Shown: positions 1-7,275, counted from the stretch's first letter. The stretch: 7,517 nucleotides of DNA from an uncultured Collinsella sp. (GCA_900757235.1 CAAENB010000106.1:1-7517); one strand, 5' to 3'. The notes: a model not told the origin generated them from the letters alone. Numbers and translations: made by a program.

Positions 1-13
1 AGGGGATACCGAT

Positions 14-1450
14 ATGAAGACCATCAAGCTTGCTCCCGGTGAGCGCCTCGTTACCAACCAGCTCAACCGCAAGGGCGTGCTGCCGCAAAACATCGTCGAA
101 GCCGCCCGCGATATCGTGGCCAACGTGCGTGCCAACGGCGATGCCGCGGTGCGCGATTACTGTCAGCGTTTCGACGGTGTCGAGCTGCAGAGCTTCCGCT
201 TGCCGCAGGAGCAGATCGATGCCGCGCTCGAAGGCCTCGATCCCGCTTTTGTCGCGGCGCTCGAAAAGGCTGCGCGCCAGATCCGTGAGTTCCACCAGCG
301 CGAGGTCGAGCAGAGCTGGTTTACCACGCGTGCGGACGGCACGATGCTCGGCGTTAAGGTGACCCCGCTCGCGGCGGCCGGCATCTATGTACCGGGCGGC
401 CGCGCGCAATATCCCTCTACCGTGCTCATGAACGCCATTCCCGCCAAGGTCGCCGGCGTCAAGCGCGTGGTCATGGTGACCCCGCCGCAAAAGGACGGCC
501 TGATCAGCCCCTACACGCTCGCCGCGGCTAAGCTCGGCGGCGTGGACGAAATCTATATGGTGGGCGGCGCTCAGGCCGTGGCCGCGCTGGCGTACGGTAC
601 CGAGACCATTCCGCGTGTCGATAAAATCACCGGCCCGGGCAACGCTTTTGTTGCCGCTGCCAAGCAGATTGTCTCGGGCGATGTGGGAATCGACATGGTC
701 GCTGGCCCGTCCGAGGTCTGCGTGCTGGCCGATGCCACGGCCAAGCCCATGGTGGTCGCGGCCGACCTGATGGCCCAGGCCGAGCACGATCCGCTGGCAG
801 CCTGCTATCTGGTGACTTGCGACGAGCAGTTTGCGCGCGAGGTCGAGGCCGGCATCGACATTCTGGTGGCGCAGTCGCCGCGTGCCGAGATCACGCGCGC
901 CTCGCTCGACAACGAAGGCACCATTGTGGTGGCCGCCGATAGGGCTGCCGCCGTCGAGGCCGTGAACACCGTGGCGCCCGAACACCTGGAGCTGCACTGC
1001 AAGGATGCAATGGGCCTGCTTGGCGGCATTCGCAACGCCGGCGCCATCTTTGTGGGCGCTTGGAGCTCCGAGCCGCTTGGCGATTATGTTGCTGGCCCCA
1101 ACCACACGCTGCCGACCGGCGGCACGGCCATGTTCTCTAACCCGCTTTCGGTCGAAGAGTTCGTCAAGCGCTCGAGTGTCATTTGCTATACACCCGAGGG
1201 CCTGCTCTCGGACGCTCCCGCCACACAGCGTCTAGCCGAGGCCGAGGGCCTGTGGGCGCACGCGCTTTCCGCCGCTCTGCGTCGCCGTGCGCTGGAGCAG
1301 GGCGAGGATGCCGTGAGTGCCGAGTCTCTGGCCGCGGCCGACCTGACCAAGGTCGCCTGGCCGGGCGACGCCGTGGCGACGGTCGCCGAGGGTGTGGACC
1401 TGGCGGCTGCAGGCGCGGATGGCGCTGGCGCGACCGGCGAGGAGGCCTAA
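14..1450 (+). CDS. hisD: Histidinol dehydrogenase HisD
   Basis: HisD carries out the last two steps of histidine synthesis, oxidising L-histidinol to L-histidine through histidinal with two NAD+, as a zinc-dependent cytosolic enzyme. Visible family motifs are the GIYVPGG stretch (123-129), the KITGPGN NAD-site region (204-210), the zinc-site Gln255 and His258 in AQAEHDP, the catalytic Glu323-His324 in APEHLELH, Asp357 and His364 in LGDYVAGPNHTLPTGG, and His416 near the end of the core. The ATG at 14 is preceded by AGGGG at 1-5. The protein has 478 residues against roughly 430 usual for the family; the excess is an Ala/Gly/Glu-rich C-terminal tail from about residue 426. Its last codons contain the hisC ribosome binding site, and hisC starts 1 nt after the stop. 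Identity is secure; the role of the tail is unknown. Confidence 0.97.
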   Translation: MKTIKLAPGERLVTNQLNRKGVLPQNIVEAARDIVANVRANGDAAVRDYCQRFDGVELQSFRLPQEQIDAALEGLDPAFVAALEKAARQIREFHQREVEQSWFTTRADGTMLGVKVTPLAAAGIYVPGGRAQYPSTVLMNAIPAKVAGVKRVVMVTPPQKDGLISPYTLAAAKLGGVDEIYMVGGAQAVAALAYGTETIPRVDKITGPGNAFVAAAKQIVSGDVGIDMVAGPSEVCVLADATAKPMVVAADLMAQAEHDPLAACYLVTCDEQFAREVEAGIDILVAQSPRAEITRASLDNEGTIVVAADRAAAVEAVNTVAPEHLELHCKDAMGLLGGIRNAGAIFVGAWSSEPLGDYVAGPNHTLPTGGTAMFSNPLSVEEFVKRSSVICYTPEGLLSDAPATQRLAEAEGLWAHALSAALRRRALEQGEDAVSAESLAAADLTKVAWPGDAVATVAEGVDLAAAGADGAGATGEEA

Positions 1451-1451
1451 C

Positions 1452-2567
1452 ATGGCCGAACTCACTCCGCGTATGAAGGAGCTCGTCCAGCCTTACCTGG
1501 CCGGTATTGAGCCCTACGATCCCAACTTTACGCCCACGCGCATCAATCTTTCGGCCAACGAGAACACCTATCCCGTGCCCGCTGGCGTGCGCAAGGCGGT
1601 TGATGCGGCCTTGGCTGCCACGCCGCTCAACCGCTATCCCGATCCCATGTCCAACGACCTGCGCGATGAGCTTGCTGCCTGGCATGGCGTGGCGCGTGAG
1701 AATATTTGCGTGGGAAACGGCGGCGACGAGCTGCTCTATAACTACCTGCTGGCGTTTGGCGGCGCGGGGCGGACCCTGCTCAACTGCCCGCCGTGCTTTA
1801 GCGAGTATGCGTTCTTTGCGTCGCTGTGCCAGACCGAGGTGCGCGACGTGTGGCGCGACCCGGCGACCTTTGAACTCGACCAAGCGGCGGTGCTTGCAGC
1901 GGCGCCTGAGTGCAACCTGGCCATCGTGACTTCGCCCAACAACCCCACGGGCGACGTGGCACCGCTCGACTTTGTCGCGGCCCTGTGCGATGCGTGCCCC
2001 GGCATGGTCATGGTCGACGAGGCCTACGTTGAGTTTGCGGACGATTCGTTTGGTGCGGCAACCACGGCGCAAGGCCTTATCGCCGAGCATCCCAACCTGG
2101 TGATTCTGCATACGCTGTCCAAGGCGTTTGGCGCCGCCGGCACGCGTCTGGGCTATGTGATCGCGGCGCCCGAGGTTATTGACGCGTTCGCGGCGATTCG
2201 CCAGATCTATTCGGTCAATGTGCTGAGCCAGGCTGCCACGCTTGCCTGCGTGCGTGCGCGCGATGCGTATGCGCCCGTGGTGGCGCAAGTTACATCCGAG
2301 CGCGAGCGCGAACTGTGCGCCCTGCGCGCAATGGCTGCCGAGGGTCTGCCCGTGGAGGCGTGGCCGAGCGCGGCGAACTTTGTGCTCGTGCGCACGCCGC
2401 ATGCCACGCGCGTGCGCGAGCGTCTGCGCGACGAGTATTCGATTTTGGTGCGCGACTTTAGCTACGCGCCGGGGCTCGCGGACTGCCTACGCATTACCGT
2501 GGGCACCCCGCAAGAAAACGATGAGGTGCTGGCTGCGTTTGCCGTGCTGGTGAAGGAGGAGATGTAG
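1452..2567 (+). CDS. hisC: Histidinol-phosphate aminotransferase HisC
   Basis: HisC is a PLP enzyme of aminotransferase fold type I that transfers the amino group of glutamate to imidazole-acetol phosphate, giving histidinol phosphate. The 371-residue product shows NLSANENTYP near the N-terminus (32-41), GNGGDELL (88-95), SPNNPTG (161-167), VDEAYVEF (188-195), the PLP lysine Lys224 in TLSKAFG, Arg232 in GTRLGY and Arg347 in LRITVG. Length is normal. The frame is open 20 codons further upstream from a GTG at 1392, but the ATG at 1452 is chosen: AGGAGG lies at 1440-1445 with 6 nt spacing, and the protein then begins at the usual family position. The stop abuts the hisB start codon with no gap, suggesting translational coupling. 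The alternative of a generic aminotransferase is unlikely given the operon. Confidence 0.96.
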   Translation: MAELTPRMKELVQPYLAGIEPYDPNFTPTRINLSANENTYPVPAGVRKAVDAALAATPLNRYPDPMSNDLRDELAAWHGVARENICVGNGGDELLYNYLLAFGGAGRTLLNCPPCFSEYAFFASLCQTEVRDVWRDPATFELDQAAVLAAAPECNLAIVTSPNNPTGDVAPLDFVAALCDACPGMVMVDEAYVEFADDSFGAATTAQGLIAEHPNLVILHTLSKAFGAAGTRLGYVIAAPEVIDAFAAIRQIYSVNVLSQAATLACVRARDAYAPVVAQVTSERERELCALRAMAAEGLPVEAWPSAANFVLVRTPHATRVRERLRDEYSILVRDFSYAPGLADCLRITVGTPQENDEVLAAFAVLVKEEM

Positions 2568-3155
2568 ATGGGCCGTTATGCCGAGGTGACCCGCAAGACG
2601 GGCGAGACCGACATTGTCGTAAAGCTCGACCTGGACGGGAGCGGCGTGTGCGATATCTCGACCAGCGTGCCGTTTTTTGACCACATGCTCAACGCGTTTG
2701 GCCGCCATGGCCTGTTTGATCTGACGGTACACGCGGTGGGCGACGTTGAGGTCGACGCACATCACACCGTCGAGGACACGGGCATTGTGCTGGGCGAGGC
2801 GTTTTGCCAAGCGCTGGGCGACAAGGCGGGCATTACGCGCTTTGCCGACGCGGCGATTGCCATGGACGAGACACTCGTAATGACCGCAGTGGATATCTCG
2901 GGCCGCGGGCAGGCCTACTGCGAGCTGCCCGTGCCGACCGAGCGCGTGGGCAGCTTTGATACCGAGCTGGCTGTCGAGTTCTTCTATGCTTTTGCGCGCG
3001 ATGCCAAGCTCACGCTGCACGTGCGCGAGCTGGCGGGCGGCAACTCGCACCACATTATCGAGGCCGCCTTTAAGGCCGTGGGCCGCACGATGCGCCGCGC
3101 CTGCGAGCTCGATCCCCGCGTGCAGGGCATCCCCAGCACCAAGGGCTCACTGTAA
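2568..3155 (+). CDS. hisB: Imidazoleglycerol-phosphate dehydratase HisB (monofunctional)
   Basis: HisB dehydrates imidazole glycerol phosphate to imidazole-acetol phosphate, using Mn2+. The 195-residue protein contains the two metal-binding His clusters of the family: His39 in FFDHML, DAHHTVED at 63-70, and NSHHIIEA at 159-166, and it ends with the typical IPSTKGSL. It lacks the N-terminal HAD phosphatase domain of the enterobacterial bifunctional HisB, which fits the separate PHP phosphatase gene at the other end of the window. The ATG directly follows the hisC stop, with AAGGAGG at 2553-2559 as ribosome binding site. The 80 nt after its stop contain a REP-like hairpin, so this gene closes the first tight block of the operon. 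Confidence 0.97.
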   Translation: MGRYAEVTRKTGETDIVVKLDLDGSGVCDISTSVPFFDHMLNAFGRHGLFDLTVHAVGDVEVDAHHTVEDTGIVLGEAFCQALGDKAGITRFADAAIAMDETLVMTAVDISGRGQAYCELPVPTERVGSFDTELAVEFFYAFARDAKLTLHVRELAGGNSHHIIEAAFKAVGRTMRRACELDPRVQGIPSTKGSL

Positions 3156-3169
3156 CCGCAACAAAGACA

Positions 3170-3210
3170 AAAACCACCACAAAGGTGCCTGCCCCCTTTG
3201 AGGTGGTTTT
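3170..3210. repeat. REP-like imperfect palindrome between hisB and hisH
   Basis: Bases 3170-3185 pair with 3195-3210: AAAACCACC with GGTGGTTTT, one A/A mismatch (3179/3201), then CAAAGG with CCTTTG, leaving a 9-nt loop. The hairpin contains GTGCCTGCCCC. It sits between the hisB stop and the hisH ribosome binding site and ends in TTTT on the + strand, so it could act as a weak terminator or attenuator, or as an mRNA processing or stability element. Its compact form with an A-rich left flank also suits a dispersed REP-type repeat. Only one copy of this form is in the window, so that identity is inference. Confidence 0.7.
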
Positions 3211-3224
3211 GGAGGATGGGAAAA

Positions 3225-3230
3225 GGGAGG
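3225..3230 (+). promoter_or_regulatory. Ribosome binding site deciding the hisH GTG start
   Basis: GGGAGG ends 5 nt before the GTG at 3236, the first start that gives the family N-terminus (VVVVDYHKGNL). The frame is also open from a GTG at 3185, but that codon lies inside the hairpin and would add 17 unrelated residues. A second purine-rich run, GGAGG at 3211-3215, lies just after the hairpin but has no in-frame start codon at a suitable distance. Confidence 0.75.
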
Positions 3231-3235
3231 GTCGC

Positions 3236-3933
3236 GTGGGCGAACCGAAGGTCGTGGTGGTCGACTACCACAAGGGCAACTTGTCGAGCGTCATGCGCGG
3301 GCTTGCGCGCGCCGGTGCCGCCGCCTGCACGTCGGACGATCCGGAACAGATCCGCAACGCCGACGGCCTGGTCATCCCGGGCGTAGGCGCGTTCTATGAC
3401 GCGATCGCCTTTATGCGCCAGAGCGGCGAGGCGGACGCGGTGCTCGACGCCGTCGTCGCCGGAACTCCGCTGCTCGGCGTCTGCCTGGGTCTTCAACTGT
3501 TTTTTGAGCGCGGCAACGAGGGCGTGCCTGCGGACGAGGGCGCGGTCGCCGACGGCAACGCCTCCGAGCAGGCCGGCGGCCCCTGGGTCGATGGCCTGGG
3601 CATTATGCGCGGTTCGTGCACACGCTTGGAGTCGAGCCGCCTGAAGGTGCCGCACGTGGGCTGGGACCAGGTGCACATGACGCCCGCCGGTGCGGCCGAC
3701 CCGCTGCTCGCCGGTTTTGCCGAGGGTGCCAACATGTATTTCACCCACAGCTATGCGGTGGCCGACGATGCCGATGCCGCCGATGTGCTGGCGCGCACGC
3801 ACTATACACGGAGCTTCCCGTGCATCGTGCGCCATGGCAACGTGTGGGGCTGCCAGTTCCATCCCGAGAAATCTTCCGCGCTGGGTCAGCGCATCCTTAA
3901 GAACTTCGTCAACATCGTCGAGGAGGTTGGCCG

Positions 3934-3937
<4 letters not shown>
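3236..3937 (+). CDS. hisH: Imidazole glycerol phosphate synthase, glutaminase subunit HisH
   Basis: HisH is the class I glutamine amidotransferase that hydrolyses glutamine and passes ammonia to HisF; the heterodimer makes imidazole glycerol phosphate and AICAR. The catalytic triad is visible: Cys83 in GVCLGLQL and His209/Glu211 in CQFHPEK. Other family stretches are VDYHKGN (9-15), IPGVGAF (47-53), VPHVGWDQV (138-146) and YFTHSYA (168-174). Translation probably starts at GTG 3236, giving 233 residues, longer than the usual roughly 200-215. The extra length is mostly an Ala/Gly/Glu-rich stretch at about 92-117, between the nucleophile region and GLGIM. The stop overlaps the hisA start in ATGA, so HisH, HisA and HisF are probably translated in coupled fashion. 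Function is secure; the start codon is less so. Confidence 0.95.
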
Positions 3938-4677
<740 letters not shown>

Positions 4678-4680
4678 CCC

Positions 4681-5463
4681 ATGCTTACCAAACGCGTGAT
4701 TCCCTGTCTGGATGTTAAGGACGGTCGCGTGGTCAAGGGCGTCAACTTTGTGAGCCTGCGCGATGCGGGCGACCCGGTGGAGCTGGCCCGCGCCTACGAC
4801 CGCGAGGGTGCGGACGAGGTCGTATTTTTGGACATTACCGCGACGAGCGACAACCGAGCGACGACCATCGAGATGGCGGCGCATGCGGCCGAGGAGCTCG
4901 CTATTCCCTATACCGTGGGCGGCGGCTTTCGCGACTTGGCGGGCATGCGGACCATGGTTGCCGCCGGTGCCGACAAGGTGTCGCTCAACTCGGCGGCCGT
5001 GCGTGACCCGTCGCTGATTAGCCAGGCTGCCGCGGCGTTTGGCAGTCAGGCCGTGGTCGTGGCGATCGATGCCAAGCGCGTCGGTTTGCCCGGAGAGCCG
5101 GGTGCCGACAAGTGGGAGGTCTTCACGGCGGGCGGCCGCAACGCCACGGGTATCGACGCGGTGGCGTGGGCCGAGGAAGCGGCTCGTCGCGGCGCCGGTG
5201 AGATCTTGCTCACCAGCATGGATCGCGACGGCACCAAGGCTGGCTTCGACCTGGCACTCACCCGTGCCGTGGCGCGCGCGGTGCCGATTCCCGTCATCGC
5301 GAGCGGTGGCGTGGGCACGCTCGAGCATTTTGCCGAGGGCGTGATCGAGGGAGAAGCCGACGCCGTGCTGGCTGCCAGCGTCTTTCACTTTGGAACCTTC
5401 AGCATTCGCGAAGTCAAAGAGTATATGGCCTCTCAAGGTATTCCTGTCAGGTTGGACTTCTAG
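4681..5463 (+). CDS. hisF: Imidazole glycerol phosphate synthase, cyclase subunit HisF
   Basis: HisF is the (beta/alpha)8-barrel synthase subunit that uses ammonia channelled from HisH to convert PRFAR to imidazole glycerol phosphate and AICAR. The 260 residues begin with MLTKRVIPCLDVKDGRVVKG, with catalytic Asp11. Asp130 lies in VVVAIDAKR, with Gln123 in FGSQAV and Asn103 in SLNSAAV, and the second-half phosphate site is ASGGVGT (207-213). Arg5, Glu46 and Lys99 sit at the positions known for the barrel-bottom ammonia gate in this family. The start 3 nt after the hisA stop is backed by GAGGGGAGGAG at 4664-4674. It ends the tight H-A-F block; a 142-nt gap with a large palindrome follows. Identity is unambiguous. 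Confidence 0.97.
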   Translation: MLTKRVIPCLDVKDGRVVKGVNFVSLRDAGDPVELARAYDREGADEVVFLDITATSDNRATTIEMAAHAAEELAIPYTVGGGFRDLAGMRTMVAAGADKVSLNSAAVRDPSLISQAAAAFGSQAVVVAIDAKRVGLPGEPGADKWEVFTAGGRNATGIDAVAWAEEAARRGAGEILLTSMDRDGTKAGFDLALTRAVARAVPIPVIASGGVGTLEHFAEGVIEGEADAVLAASVFHFGTFSIREVKEYMASQGIPVRLDF

Positions 5464-5472
5464 CGCTGCGGC

Positions 5473-5567
5473 TTGCCCAGGCACCCGACCTTCCGGCTCC
5501 AACCCTCCTCGCGTACTTAAGTACGCGTCGTCGGGCTTGTCGCTCGGAATCTCGGGCACCTGGACAA
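5473..5567. repeat. Large imperfect palindrome between hisF and hisI, with a perfect 18-bp core
   Basis: The core at 5510-5527, CGCGTACTTAAGTACGCG, is a perfect palindrome. The arms continue pairing outward with bulges and mismatches: CCC 5503-5505 with GGG 5533-5535, TTCCG 5491-5495 with CGGAA 5545-5549, CCCGA 5484-5488 with TCGGG 5552-5556, CCAGG 5477-5481 with CCTGG 5559-5563, and TTG 5473-5475 with CAA 5565-5567. The transcript could fold into one roughly 95-nt hairpin. It fills most of the gap, and no convincing ORF runs through it. It could be a BIME/MITE-like repeat or a structured operon-internal RNA element. There is no T-tract, so a classical terminator is less likely. Confidence 0.75.
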
Positions 5568-5605
5568 CCCTCGCCGACATGTGATGTTTAAATTGGGGAA
5601 TTGAA

Positions 5606-5935
5606 ATGAGAGAAATTACTACTCCAGCGGATCTTAAATACGACGCCAAAGGATTGATTCCTTGTGTGGTTCAGCAGTATGACACCGGTGAGGTGCTTAT
5701 GGTTGCTTGGATGAACGAGGAATCGGTGGGGCTGACGCTCAAGACCGGGACCACGTGGTTTTGGAGCCGCAGCCGCCAGGAGCTCTGGAACAAGGGCGCG
5801 ACGAGCGGCAACATGCAAGCGGTCAAGGAGCTCTGGGCCGACTGCGATAGCGATACGCTGCTGGTCAAGGTCGACTCGCCGGGTCCGGCTTGCCATACCG
5901 GCAACCGTACCTGCTTCTTTAAGAAACTCGCGTAG
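5606..5935 (+). CDS. hisI: Phosphoribosyl-AMP cyclohydrolase HisI
   Basis: HisI opens the purine ring of phosphoribosyl-AMP to give ProFAR, a zinc- and magnesium-dependent reaction. The 109-residue protein is the cyclohydrolase domain alone, not the HisIE fusion. Visible motifs are LIPCVVQQYDTGEVLMVAWM (17-36), TTWFWSRSR (49-57), WNKGATSGN (61-69), then DCDSDTLL (79-86) and ACHTGNRTCFF (95-105). Asp79, Asp81 and Asp83 and Cys80, Cys96 and Cys103 form the expected metal sites. The ATG at 5606 has GGGG at 5595-5598 upstream. The first codons and the 25 nt before them are clearly more A+T-rich than the rest of the operon. The gene stands apart from its neighbours by 142 and 45 nt, so it may have separate translation or transcription signals. 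Confidence 0.96.
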   Translation: MREITTPADLKYDAKGLIPCVVQQYDTGEVLMVAWMNEESVGLTLKTGTTWFWSRSRQELWNKGATSGNMQAVKELWADCDSDTLLVKVDSPGPACHTGNRTCFFKKLA

Positions 5936-5980
5936 GGCGGGCGCTCGATTAGACGCTCGGCCACCAGAAAGGATTGAACT

Positions 5981-6298
5981 ATGGGTGTGCGCACCGCAAA
6001 CGTTCAGGATGGAAATATCGGAGAGACGCTGACGGGGCTCGCCGAGGTAATTCACGGTCGTCGCGATGCGTCGCCACAGGAGAGCTATACCGCTCGTCTG
6101 TTGACCGACGTCGAGGACGAGCTGCTCAAGAAGCTTGCCGAGGAGGCGAGTGAGGTGATCATGGCCTGCAAGGATAACGACCACGACCACATCCGCTACG
6201 AGGCTGGCGACCTGGTCTACCATCTGCTCGTAACCCTTGAGCGCTACGGTATCACCCTCGACGAGCTTGCCGGCGAACTCAACGCCCGCCGTCACTAG
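5981..6298 (+). CDS. hisE: Phosphoribosyl-ATP pyrophosphatase HisE
   Basis: HisE removes pyrophosphate from phosphoribosyl-ATP, the second step of the pathway, and feeds HisI. It is a small all-alpha protein of the MazG-like NTP pyrophosphohydrolase superfamily. In its 105 residues the family pattern is clear: LAEVIHGRR (20-28), SYTARL (35-40), KKLAEEASEVIMACK (50-64) with acidic metal ligands Glu54, Glu55 and Glu58, and YEAGDLVYHLLVTL (73-86) with Glu74 and Asp77. The ATG at 5981 is preceded by AGAAAGGA at 5966-5973. Being separate from hisI is common in actinomycetes. It is the last operon gene; its stop lies inside a short hairpin at the convergent junction with the phosphatase gene. Confidence 0.95.
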   Translation: MGVRTANVQDGNIGETLTGLAEVIHGRRDASPQESYTARLLTDVEDELLKKLAEEASEVIMACKDNDHDHIRYEAGDLVYHLLVTLERYGITLDELAGELNARRH

Positions 6299-6326
6299 TC
6301 ATTGGGGACGTTCTTAAACGACTAGT
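6294..6326. repeat. Short hairpin spanning the convergent hisE / phosphatase stop codons
   Basis: ACTAGTC at 6294-6300 is the exact reverse complement of GACTAGT at 6320-6326, with a 19-nt loop containing TTGGGGACGTTCTTAAA. The left arm contains the hisE stop TAG (6296-6298) and the right arm reaches the first base of the phosphatase stop (TAA on the - strand, 6326-6328). The arms are short and there is no T-tract, so a bidirectional terminator is only possible, not shown. The form also suits a small dispersed repeat. Confidence 0.5.
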
Positions 6327-7237
6327 TAGGCGAGGGGTGTGGATTCCCATTCGCCGGTGGGGTGGGGGACGTCGAAGGTTCGGTAGCCACAGTCGTAGGC
6401 GTGTGCCTGGGCCTTACGGATGTTCCAGCAAATGTCGCAGGCGCGGTGTGCGTCAGAGCCAAAAGTGATCGGCACCTCGGCGTGGGCGAAGCAACGCAAC
6501 AACCCGGTCGCGGGATAGTAGTCGTCGAGTCCCTTGCGCGGTGCGGCCGTCGAGACCTCAACGCGGCGGCCCGTATCGTGCACGCACTCGGCCATCTGCT
6601 GCCAAAACGGCGCGGGGTCAAAGTCGGGCGCAAAGCCTTCCTTCGAAAAGCGCATGACCAGGTCGGGGTGAGCCATCACATCAAAGTTGAGCGGGCTCTC
6701 GCAGGCGCGGCACCAGTCGTCGACGTAGCGCTCCCACACGCCGCGTACCCCCAGGTTTTCCCAAACGTGCAGGTTGGTGTCGTCGTCGATCCAACCGCAA
6801 AGGGAATCGGGTGTATCGGGACGAGCGACGTTTTCTGTTCCCGCCGTACCCGCGGCACCGGCCATGATATCGCCCGGATCGCCAATCCAGTGCACGCTGC
6901 CCAAGCGCACTATGGCACCCGCGGACCAGCGCTCAACCAAAGGCTCGCAACCTTCGTACCAATCGCATTCAAAACCGTAGATAAAGGTGAGCTCCGGCGC
7001 AATCTGCGCGGCGAGTTTGCGGGCGTCCTCAAAGGCCAGGCGATGTGCCGGCAAGTCGCCCTCGACGACCTGCACCTCGCAGTTGGCGTCCATGCTGGCG
7101 GGCAGGGTGAGGTGGTCGGTCGAGACCATGACACGGCAGCCGGTGGCGGCAGCAGCGCGGACGTTGTCCTCAAACGAGGCATGGCCGTCCGAAAACGAAG
7201 TATGGGTGTGGCAATCGACCAGCGGACACGCGGGCAT
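6326..7237 (-). CDS. hisK: PHP-family histidinol-phosphatase (HisK/HisJ type)
   Basis: The predicted role is hydrolysis of L-histidinol phosphate to histidinol, the step between HisC and HisD that is otherwise missing here. The 303-residue protein has the PHP (polymerase and histidinol phosphatase) metal-site motifs in order: DCHTHTSFSDG with His10, His12 and Asp17; STDH with Asp41 and His42; GFECDWYEG with Glu90; LGSVHWIG with His116; DVMAHPDLV with His190; and FGSDAH with Asp262 and His264. Length is near the family norm of about 260-290, with an Ala/Gly-rich loop at about 125-145. The start has AAAGGAG (7243-7249, - strand) at 5 nt spacing. Its partner HisB is monofunctional, which supports the assignment. 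The gene (called hisJ in Bacillus) is convergent to the operon, so it is controlled separately. Another PHP phosphoesterase is the alternative. Confidence 0.87.
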   Translation of the reverse strand: MPACPLVDCHTHTSFSDGHASFEDNVRAAAATGCRVMVSTDHLTLPASMDANCEVQVVEGDLPAHRLAFEDARKLAAQIAPELTFIYGFECDWYEGCEPLVERWSAGAIVRLGSVHWIGDPGDIMAGAAGTAGTENVARPDTPDSLCGWIDDDTNLHVWENLGVRGVWERYVDDWCRACESPLNFDVMAHPDLVMRFSKEGFAPDFDPAPFWQQMAECVHDTGRRVEVSTAAPRKGLDDYYPATGLLRCFAHAEVPITFGSDAHRACDICWNIRKAQAHAYDCGYRTFDVPHPTGEWESTPLA

Positions 7238-7269
7238 GGCGACTCCTTTGCATTTGGTGAATCCGCTCC

Positions 7270-7275
7270 ATTCTA
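7270..7275 (-). promoter_or_regulatory. Candidate -10 box for the phosphatase gene
   Basis: The - strand reads TAGAAT here, five of six bases of the TATAAT consensus, in an otherwise G+C-rich stretch. It would put the transcript start about 25 nt before the ATG and leave room for the AAAGGAG ribosome binding site. No good -35 hexamer is visible 16 to 18 bp upstream, so support is moderate. Confidence 0.45.

Noticed and set aside
1392..1451. Upstream GTG start for hisC at 1392
   Set aside because: It would overlap the hisD end by 59 nt and add 20 Arg/Ala-rich residues; ATG 1452 has AGGAGG 6 nt upstream.
1179..2402. 407-codon open frame on the - strand opposite hisD and hisC
   Set aside because: Antisense to well-supported genes, Arg-rich low-complexity translation, no family motif.
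3185..3235. Upstream GTG start for hisH at 3185
   Set aside because: It lies in the hairpin stem, has no Shine-Dalgarno sequence, and adds residues outside the family; GTG 3236 has GGGAGG at proper spacing.
5390..5584. Possible 64-residue peptide covering the hisF end and the palindrome
   Set aside because: It starts within hisF in another frame with no ribosome binding site that I can see; the non-coding palindrome explains the region better.
5464..5605. A histidine T-box or other known riboswitch in the hisF-hisI gap
   Set aside because: No T-box sequence (TGGNACCGCG-like) or other known riboswitch core is seen; the gap is dominated by the palindrome.
5942..5959. Direct repeat of CGCTCG, 12 nt apart, in the hisI-hisE gap
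   Set aside because: Two 6-mers in G+C-rich DNA are expected by chance, and no other copies or symmetry support a site.
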